From Candidatus Cloacimonadota bacterium (GTDB lineage Bacteria > Cloacimonadota > Cloacimonadia > Cloacimonadales > TCS61), in contig JAQICU010000169.1 of assembly GCA_027858325.1 (NCBI GenBank), positions 1-8,465 on the forward strand: 8,465 bases of DNA, written 5' to 3'. The translations under genes were made by a program, and so were the position numbers. Position 1 is the first letter of the stretch. The number at the start of each line of letters is the position of its first letter. Below are positions 1-5,038 of this stretch, one piece after another. The notes under the pieces are model-generated. The model was given only the letters and a program-made list of their open reading frames with translations, was not told where the DNA came from and made no database searches.

Positions 1-490
1 ATTTTGTTCTTCGCAAAGACTTCAGATTTTTAATAATTTGTTCACCACCATAATGTACAACTGGAATAATCGGAACTTTAGAACGCAAAGCAATGCTGAC
101 AACTCCGGGTTTTCCCATACGAAGTTTGCCATCTTGATTCCGCGTTCCTTCCGGAGCGATGACCAAAAAATAACCTTGATTAAGTACTCTTCTTGATTGA
201 CGGAATGTTTCGGTTGTTTGTCCTTCTCGATCAACAGAAATTGCTTCCCACGTATTTGCCATCCATTTTATTAAACCACCTTTCCAAGTTTCTTTTTTGA
301 CGATTCCAACAACTTTTCTAGGAAGTAAATGTGTGAATATCATTGGTACTTCCAGAAAATTTGTATGGTTGATGGCAATTATGTATGGTCCTCTTAAAGG
401 AATTTTTTCTAACTCTTTAGAATCTACTCTGCATATTATTCGTAAAATTGTATAAATTGCAATAGTTGCAAATTTGCCGGCTAAATTCAA
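1..490 (-). CDS. plsC: PlsC-type 1-acyl-glycerol-3-phosphate acyltransferase, C-terminus outside window
   Basis: PlsC-family enzymes transfer an acyl chain to lysophosphatidic acid, giving phosphatidic acid, at the inner membrane. The frame gives 163 codons, open to the window edge, of a family usually about 200-250 long. It starts at TTG (488-490) directly after the kinase TAA; ATG is absent from the frame before codon 50. A hydrophobic N-terminus (residues 3-20) is followed by motif I, NHTNFLEVP (41-49), where His42 and Glu47 form HX4E rather than the usual HX4D. Next come the WKGG segment (69-72), ISVDR (84-88) and motif III, PEGTR (113-117). Motif IV is around VPIIPVVHYGG (139-149). Adjacent to a diacylglycerol kinase, it would feed the same phosphatidic acid pool. 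Some relatives instead acylate other acceptors such as lyso-ornithine lipid, so substrate is not certain. The symbol is used for the family. Confidence 0.88.
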   Translation of the reverse strand, partial: MNLAGKFATIAIYTILRIICRVDSKELEKIPLRGPYIIAINHTNFLEVPMIFTHLLPRKVVGIVKKETWKGGLIKWMANTWEAISVDREGQTTETFRQSRRVLNQGYFLVIAPEGTRNQDGKLRMGKPGVVSIALRSKVPIIPVVHYGGEQIIKNLKSLRRTK

Positions 491-1432
491 TTAAACTACC
501 TTTATGATATTCAGTGCATTTGGGATGCAACTGATCTCCAGTAATTTACCTTTCTCGCAAATAGTCTCTCCATCAGCATGAACAGCCATTTCGCCTTTAA
601 TGGCTGTGAATGTTATTGCTGAAATTAGAGCGGTTTTTGTATTTTCAAGCTCACCTTGAGTTCCTTTGGTATAATGAAACATTGTTTGTAATAGTTTTAG
701 ACGGGTTCCCTGTTGGGTCATACACAGATTTAAAAATCCATCATTGTTCTTCCCATCAGGAGCCATGAAGAAAGCACCACCCATTCTGCGACCATTCATT
801 ATGGAAACAAGAGCGGGAGTGTAAACTCCTTTCTCTCCATTGATCTCCATTTCAATTTCAGGGGCAGAAGGATAAGTTATCAAAGTTTTTAATGCCCCGA
901 TCATATAACCTGCCGCACCGTGAATATGTTTCATCTTAGCTGCTTCCAATCCAACTATAGTATCAAATCCTACTCCAATACCGTTTCCAAAATATCTTCC
1001 GGAAGGATAATCTCCACCTTTTATCAAACCAATATCGATCGGTTGGGTATCAACATCTATAAGGGCTGTTAAACAATCTTCAAGAATCGCTGGAACACCA
1101 GCACCAAAGGCAAAATCATTTCCTCGCCCAATTGGCAGTACTCCAAAAACTGGAGTGATTTCAGGTTTTTTGTCTTTAGCATGCATTAATCCATTAATAA
1201 CTTCATTTACTGTTCCATCTCCACCTGCAGCGATTGTTGCAGTATTTGGAATTTTACATAATTCTGCAGCTAATTCTATTGCATGTCCAATTCTTTCTGT
1301 TATATAAATCTTGAATTTCAAATTATTATCTTCTAAAAATTTTTGTATATTCGGAAGTTTTTTAAGTGCGTTTCCTTTTCCGGCAATAGGATTGAATATC
1401 ACAGAAAAGTGTTTAATGTCGGGAATTCCCAT
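491..1432 (-). CDS. diacylglycerol kinase family lipid kinase (DgkB/YegS-like)
   Basis: This is a 313-residue soluble lipid kinase of the DAGK catalytic superfamily, which phosphorylates a lipid hydroxyl, typically diacylglycerol to phosphatidic acid, at the inner face of the membrane. Visible motifs are FNPIAGKG (13-20) at the N-terminal strand-loop, the nucleotide-binding GGDGT at 70-74 followed by VNEVINGL, and the LPIGRGNDFA loop (99-108). Further on are FGNGIGVGFD (148-157), MNGRRMGGAFFMAPDGKNNDG (212-232) and the C-terminal HADGE (285-289). All are standard for the family and none seems broken. Length and order match bacterial DgkB, YegS and BmrU relatives; sequence alone does not fix the lipid substrate. 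AAGGAG lies 7 bases before the ATG, inside the end of the upstream gene. The TAA stop is followed at once, in the same frame, by the probable TTG start of plsC, so the two lipid genes are almost certainly co-translated. Confidence 0.93.
   Translation of the reverse strand: MGIPDIKHFSVIFNPIAGKGNALKKLPNIQKFLEDNNLKFKIYITERIGHAIELAAELCKIPNTATIAAGGDGTVNEVINGLMHAKDKKPEITPVFGVLPIGRGNDFAFGAGVPAILEDCLTALIDVDTQPIDIGLIKGGDYPSGRYFGNGIGVGFDTIVGLEAAKMKHIHGAAGYMIGALKTLITYPSAPEIEMEINGEKGVYTPALVSIMNGRRMGGAFFMAPDGKNNDGFLNLCMTQQGTRLKLLQTMFHYTKGTQGELENTKTALISAITFTAIKGEMAVHADGETICEKGKLLEISCIPNALNIIKVV
499..503 (-). promoter_or_regulatory. ribosome binding site deciding the TTG start of plsC
   Basis: AAAGG at 499-503 lies inside the last codons of the lipid kinase gene, with 8 bases between it and the TTG at 488-490. 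The plsC frame has no ATG before codon 50, which is already past the HX4E motif, so this pairing of Shine-Dalgarno and TTG is the best supported start. Confidence 0.6.
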
Positions 1433-1435
1433 ATT

Positions 1436-2083
1436 TTACTCCTTCTCAAGTATTTCAATTACAGTTTTAGTGGAACCGGGGAGACCGTTCAAGGCTTCAT
1501 ATCTCAAGAATAAGCCGTCTGAATCACGAAACCAATAATGACCAGACCAAAACTTAGAGCGAAGTCCTACAGCGCTTATTTTAACCTTTATAGTGTGATA
1601 TAGTTTGCTATTGATAATAATATCTTCTGAGCCTGTTTTTTCTGCTTGCATTTTCTCACTTTTGAATTTATCAAGACGAATAATCCAGTATTTGATCTTA
1701 TCTTCTCCCGATAATGCAAATTCTGATAAAGAATATGACATTGATTGTTTCCAGGGACTCTCATCGAGCTCAACTATTGCATCGATAACTTTATCACCGA
1801 AGATTCCTTTTAGAATTACATTCTCACTATCTTTAATTGCAGAAAGATCGATATTATTAATGCTGTCTTTATAAGTGAATTTTTGAGTTGTCCCATCCAA
1901 ATTGTAATAATTAATCTGCTCTTCCGCTTCATGTCTGTAAATATACAAAATTAATGAATCTGTTGTGGCAGAGCTGAATGAGGAATAATAAATATCCTCA
2001 CCTATTGCTATCTTGTAATCGTTAGTAATTTCGCTAAAAAGAAGAATTGGCAAGAGCCAAATTAAAAGAAGTACTTTTTTCAT
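1436..2083 (-). CDS. secreted protein of unknown function, possibly DUF3108-like
   Basis: The 215-residue protein has a signal peptide (MKKVLLLIWLLPILLFSE, cleavage probably near residue 17-18) and no other membrane segment, so it is probably periplasmic or outer-membrane associated. The body alternates short strands rich in Ile, Tyr and Ser. The C-terminal 50 residues are the most distinctive: KVKISAVGLRSKFWSG (166-181), then YWFRDSDGLFLRYEA (183-197), NG and PGSTKTVIEIL. A strand pattern ending in a statement about a degree of modification followed by a Gly-turn and a final strand is reminiscent of DUF3108 (lipoprotein-localisation-like fold), but the match is from memory and weak. No catalytic motif is visible. 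The start overlaps the previous stop by one base, and no Shine-Dalgarno is evident before it, so translation is probably coupled. Three bases separate it from the lipid kinase gene, which suggests an envelope role, by inference only. Confidence 0.78.
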   Translation of the reverse strand: MKKVLLLIWLLPILLFSEITNDYKIAIGEDIYYSSFSSATTDSLILYIYRHEAEEQINYYNLDGTTQKFTYKDSINNIDLSAIKDSENVILKGIFGDKVIDAIVELDESPWKQSMSYSLSEFALSGEDKIKYWIIRLDKFKSEKMQAEKTGSEDIIINSKLYHTIKVKISAVGLRSKFWSGHYWFRDSDGLFLRYEALNGLPGSTKTVIEILEKE

Positions 2084-2982
2084 TAATTAACCGGAATAAG
2101 TTCAGATATGGGAAGTTTAAAAAGCTCCATCTGCTCACTGGTGATAATGAGATCATCACCGTTAAAGCAAATAGCTTCGCATTGATTTGCAGTTATTGGC
2201 AGCCAGCTTATCTTTCCTTCAAAGTAATTTCCATCTTCAGCTTCAAATACCCAAACGCTATTATATGTAAGAACAGCAAGTTTTGTCCCGTCAATTGATG
2301 CATCGGCAGCAGTTACCATTCCACCAATTTCAAATGTTCCAATTCTTGTTACAGGATTGATCTTCAATTGATCTACACTATCGAACCTATAAAGATGTGT
2401 TTGTGTATCGGCACGGTGTTTGGTGAGAAGATACAAATTATCTTTTGCCCAAAAGACGGCTTCGCAATCAAAGTTGTTCGGATCAGCTGGAAATGCTTTT
2501 TGTTCAGGGTAATAAAAATTAATTGTTTGGAAAGATGTTGTGTTTCCGGTTGCATATGGAAAGGGATCTTTTACAACATGAATTGCCAGATCTTTTCTGG
2601 TATTAAAATTATTACCCGTATCGCAAACATATAGATTTCCATCATTATCAACTGCCATCTCTTCCCAGTCGATATTTATAGCATTACCGATAAATATTCC
2701 ACCGTCTTTTTCTTTGTACCATTCTGCACGATACAATTCTCCATTGCTGTTAAATGGGAAAATGCGGTTGTTGCAGCCAGAATCGTTCAATGTCCAATAA
2801 ACATCATCCCACACCCGGCTTTTAACAATTGCCGAAGATTCATTAATGTCAGCAAAATCAAAAGTAGCATAAGGTGTCAGTTTTACAGCTTCTTTCTTCG
2901 GAAGTTTTATTGAGATCACTTCAGCAGAAAGGAGAGAGATGAAGAGAAAGGATAAAAAGAAAAAGGGAATTAATTTTTTCAT
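2083..2982 (-). CDS. secreted beta-propeller-like protein of unknown function
   Basis: I do not recognise a named gene. The 299-residue protein starts with a clear signal peptide (MKK, hydrophobic stretch to about 19, likely cleavage after LLSA at 20), so it should be exported. The rest reads as short beta-strand blocks with repeated aromatic and acidic motifs: NDSG (66-69), DWEEMA (105-110), CDTGNN (120-125), FDCEAV (171-176), TAADASIDG (224-232), QCEAI (267-271) and ITSEQ (280-284). From memory, this series fits a family of bacterial propeller proteins with NDSG, DWED and GDxGDN motifs, sometimes loosely compared with phytase/esterase-like propellers. No activity can be assigned. Cys 70, 120, 173 and 268 lie beside these motifs. 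GGAG lies 5 bases before the ATG. It is first in the downstream block, after the intergenic gap, and its stop overlaps the next start as TAATG. Confidence 0.8.
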   Translation of the reverse strand: MKKLIPFFFLSFLFISLLSAEVISIKLPKKEAVKLTPYATFDFADINESSAIVKSRVWDDVYWTLNDSGCNNRIFPFNSNGELYRAEWYKEKDGGIFIGNAINIDWEEMAVDNDGNLYVCDTGNNFNTRKDLAIHVVKDPFPYATGNTTSFQTINFYYPEQKAFPADPNNFDCEAVFWAKDNLYLLTKHRADTQTHLYRFDSVDQLKINPVTRIGTFEIGGMVTAADASIDGTKLAVLTYNSVWVFEAEDGNYFEGKISWLPITANQCEAICFNGDDLIITSEQMELFKLPISELIPVN

Positions 2983-3029
2983 GATTGCTCCATTATTGTT
3001 TATTTGAATTTCTCTTCCATAATTATTTT

Positions 3030-3051
3030 TAGCACGTCAAATGTAGTGCTA
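3030..3051. repeat. 6-bp inverted repeat in the 155-base intergenic gap
   Basis: TAGCAC (3030-3035) and GTGCTA (3046-3051) are perfect inverted copies separated by 10 bases. An overlapping alternative pair, GTAGT (3043-3047) and ACTAC (3054-3058), would compete with it in RNA. The repeat sits about 48 bases upstream of the start codon at 2982 and downstream of the weak -10-like box, a position suitable for an operator or a leader hairpin. No T-run follows on either side in the right orientation for a terminator. It is short enough to occur by chance. Confidence 0.35.
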
Positions 3052-3064
3052 TTACTACACCTAT

Positions 3065-3096
3065 TTTATATTCGATTGAATTGTTTGTTTTACCAA
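3065..3096 (-). promoter_or_regulatory. weak promoter candidate for the downstream block
   Basis: On the minus strand a TATAAA (3065-3070, within TATAAAAT) resembles a -10 box. The best upstream partner, TTGGTA (3091-3096), sits 20 bases away, too far for a standard sigma-70 promoter. It would lie about 80 bases before the start of the secreted propeller gene. A promoter somewhere in 2983-3137 is likely because this is the only long gap; this exact placement is weak. Confidence 0.22.
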
Positions 3097-3117
3097 AGAT
3101 AACAATTTTTCCGAATG

Positions 3118-3137
3118 AATAAGAATCGATTCTCATC
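3118..3137 (-). terminator. possible weak stem-loop directly after the hslU stop
   Basis: The 20 bases just after the hslU stop can fold into about 8 base pairs closed by a UCGA loop, if two G-U pairs are allowed. The core is the palindrome AGAATCGATTCT (3122-3133). There is no T-run after it, so it is a poor intrinsic terminator. It could mark an mRNA 3' end or be a chance palindrome. It matters only because this is the one real break in the gene string. Confidence 0.25.
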
Positions 3138-4490
3138 TTACAAAATATATTTACTCAAATCTTCATTTTTAATGATCTTATCAAGTTTGTTATTAACTTT
3201 AGTTTTAGTAATATTAACCGATTTGATTTGAGGATCCGGCATATTGAACAGGTGGTCATCCAAAAGAGAATTCATGATCGTATGAAGTCTTCGTGCTCCG
3301 ATATCTTCCATCTTCAAATTAGCCTTTGCAGCAAAATTAGCAATCTCCTCAACTGCATCATCATTGAATCTTAGCTTTACATTTTCCGCTTTGAACAGGG
3401 CGACGTATTGCTTGGTTAAAGAATTTTTAGGATAGAGCAGGATTTTATGCAGATCATCTTTGGAAAGGCTGTGCAATTCTTCACGAATTGGGAAACGTCC
3501 CTGTAATTCCGGTATAAGGTCAGAAGGTTTGGAAGTAGTAAAGGCACCAGCTGCGATGAACAGAATATGAGATGTATCAATAAGTCCATGTTTTGTTGGA
3601 ACGTTTGAACCTTCTACAATAGGGAGGAGGTCGCGCTGAACACCACTTCGTGATACATCAGCTCCAGTTCTATTCTCATTCCCAGCAATCTTATCGATCT
3701 CATCTATAAATATAATTCCATTATCTTCAACCCGTTTTTTAGCTTCTGCTTTTACGATTTCAGGATTAACAAGTTTGCTTGCTTCTTCTTCAACCAGTAC
3801 TTTATAAGCTTCATTAACTTTAACTTTCTTCTTCTTCTTACTTTTATTTAAAGGCATGATGCCAGCCATTATCTCACCAATAGGTAGTTCAAAACTTTCG
3901 GTTCCGCTATGAGAAAACAAATCAATTTGTGGAGCTCGTCGTTGCGAAGAAATTTCTACATCCCTGTTATTCAGTTCTCCAGTATCAAAGAGTGTTTCCA
4001 TTTTTTTGCGGATGCGCTGATATCTGTCTTCCTTTTTCTTGATCTCTTCTTCTGTATCTTGTGGATTAAGCGGATTCTTTGGATAGAGAATATCTATAAT
4101 TCGCTTACGTGCATTAATCTTTGCCTGAATCTGTACACGTTTTGTCATCTCGATACGAACATCGTTTAAAGCTATATTCATCAGTTCACGTACCATGGAT
4201 TCAACATCCCGTCCAACATATCCAACTTCTGTAAATTTGGATGCTTCTACTTTTATGAATGGAGCTTTTGCCAATCGGGAAAGCCTACGGGCGATTTCTG
4301 TTTTTCCAACACCGGTCGGTCCTATCAGTATGATATTGTTTGGCATAATCTCCTGTTGGAGTTCGCCTTCCACTTGTTGTCTTCTCCAACGGTTACGCAG
4401 GGCAATTGCCACAGCTCGTTTTGCTTTGTCCTGTCCTATTATATATTTATCAAGTTCTTCAACAATTCTAATTGGCGTGAATTTTTTCAT
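3138..4490 (-). CDS. hslU: ATP-dependent protease ATPase subunit HslU (unfoldase)
   Basis: HslU is the Clp/Hsp100-family AAA+ ring that recognises, unfolds and threads substrates into HslV. The protein has 450 residues, close to the 443 of E. coli. It starts with the family's TPIRIVEELDKYIIGQ. Walker A is at 57-64 (GPTGVGKT) and the substrate-gripping pore loop GYVGRD at 90-95. An intermediate (I) domain runs from about 110 to 240, with a Lys-run around 218-222. Walker B is at 259-266 (IIFIDEID), the arginine-finger region at 331-336 (GRFPIR), and sensor 2 at 398-404 (GARRLHT). The C-terminus LSKYIL is the tail expected to dock into HslV. After GRFPIR the sequence is EEL, where VEL is usual. 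GAGG lies 7 bases before the ATG, inside hslV, and the TAATG overlap should balance the two subunits. It is the last gene of the upstream block. Confidence 0.97.
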   Translation of the reverse strand: MKKFTPIRIVEELDKYIIGQDKAKRAVAIALRNRWRRQQVEGELQQEIMPNNIILIGPTGVGKTEIARRLSRLAKAPFIKVEASKFTEVGYVGRDVESMVRELMNIALNDVRIEMTKRVQIQAKINARKRIIDILYPKNPLNPQDTEEEIKKKEDRYQRIRKKMETLFDTGELNNRDVEISSQRRAPQIDLFSHSGTESFELPIGEIMAGIMPLNKSKKKKKVKVNEAYKVLVEEEASKLVNPEIVKAEAKKRVEDNGIIFIDEIDKIAGNENRTGADVSRSGVQRDLLPIVEGSNVPTKHGLIDTSHILFIAAGAFTTSKPSDLIPELQGRFPIREELHSLSKDDLHKILLYPKNSLTKQYVALFKAENVKLRFNDDAVEEIANFAAKANLKMEDIGARRLHTIMNSLLDDHLFNMPDPQIKSVNITKTKVNNKLDKIIKNEDLSKYIL

Positions 4491-5023
4491 TAGAGTTCCT
4501 CGATCATAATGTTATTGTTTGTATAAATGCAGATTTCAGATGCGATCTTCAAAGAGCGTTCTACTATCTGTGAAGCTGCCAGTTCTTTATTATCAATCAG
4601 AGCTTTTGCTGCTGCCAGCGCATAATTACCACCTGAGCCTATTGCTATAATATCATCATCCGGTTCAAGTACATCACCTGTTCCGGAAACTAAAAGAAGC
4701 GTTTTCTTATCCGCTACAATGATCATTGCTTCTAATCTACGCAGAATTTTATCTGAGCGCCAATCCTTTGCCAGTTCAACTGCGGCTCGCTTCAAATTTC
4801 CTTTATATTCTTTTAATTTTCCTTCGAATTTCTCGAATAATGTAAAAGCATCTGCAGTTGCACCGGCAAATCCGGCAATTACTTTTCCATCATATAATGT
4901 TCTGATCTTCTGTGCGGTTGCTTTCACTACAGTATGACCTAATGTAACCTGTCCATCACCACCGACAGCTACTTTACCTTTGAGTTTAACACCTAGTATT
5001 GTTGTGCCATGCATATCCTTCAT
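4490..5023 (-). CDS. hslV: ATP-dependent protease subunit HslV (peptidase)
   Basis: HslV forms the double-hexameric, proteasome-like peptidase chamber of the cytoplasmic HslUV protease and cuts proteins fed in by HslU. The protein has 177 residues, the normal size. It begins MKDMHGTTILGV, so the mature N-terminal catalytic threonine is predicted to be T7, exposed by removing MKDMHG. Counted from that Thr, the proteasome-type residues D17 (D23 here, in GGDGQ), K33 (K39 here) and S124 (S130 here, in IGSGG) are all present. The strongly conserved GFAGATADAFTLFE stretch and the C-terminal ICIYTN are also seen. The ATG at 5023 is preferred to the one at 5014, because GAGG lies 8 bases before the first, while any purine run before the second is too close. 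It follows ftsH by 15 bases, and its stop overlaps the hslU start in TAATG. Confidence 0.97.
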   Translation of the reverse strand: MKDMHGTTILGVKLKGKVAVGGDGQVTLGHTVVKATAQKIRTLYDGKVIAGFAGATADAFTLFEKFEGKLKEYKGNLKRAAVELAKDWRSDKILRRLEAMIIVADKKTLLLVSGTGDVLEPDDDIIAIGSGGNYALAAAKALIDNKELAASQIVERSLKIASEICIYTNNNIMIEEL

Positions 5024-5038
5024 TATACGATCCTCATG

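Noticed and set aside
22..234. A 70-codon minus-strand frame with an ATG
   Set aside because: It is out of frame with the clear PlsC coding frame covering the same bases, which carries the PEGTR and HX4E motifs.
1605..1874. An 89-codon plus-strand frame
   Set aside because: It is antisense to the secreted 215-residue protein and consists of Ser/Leu/Ile-rich shadow sequence.
3780..3850. The Lys-run in the HslU intermediate domain as an insertion or slippage site
   Set aside because: HslU proteins commonly have a basic stretch just before the VxEAxxxLxxEEA region, so this is normal family sequence.
4195..4509. A 104-codon open frame on the plus strand within hslU
   Set aside because: It lies wholly antisense to the strongly conserved Walker A region of hslU, and its translation has no recognisable family. 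It is a shadow.
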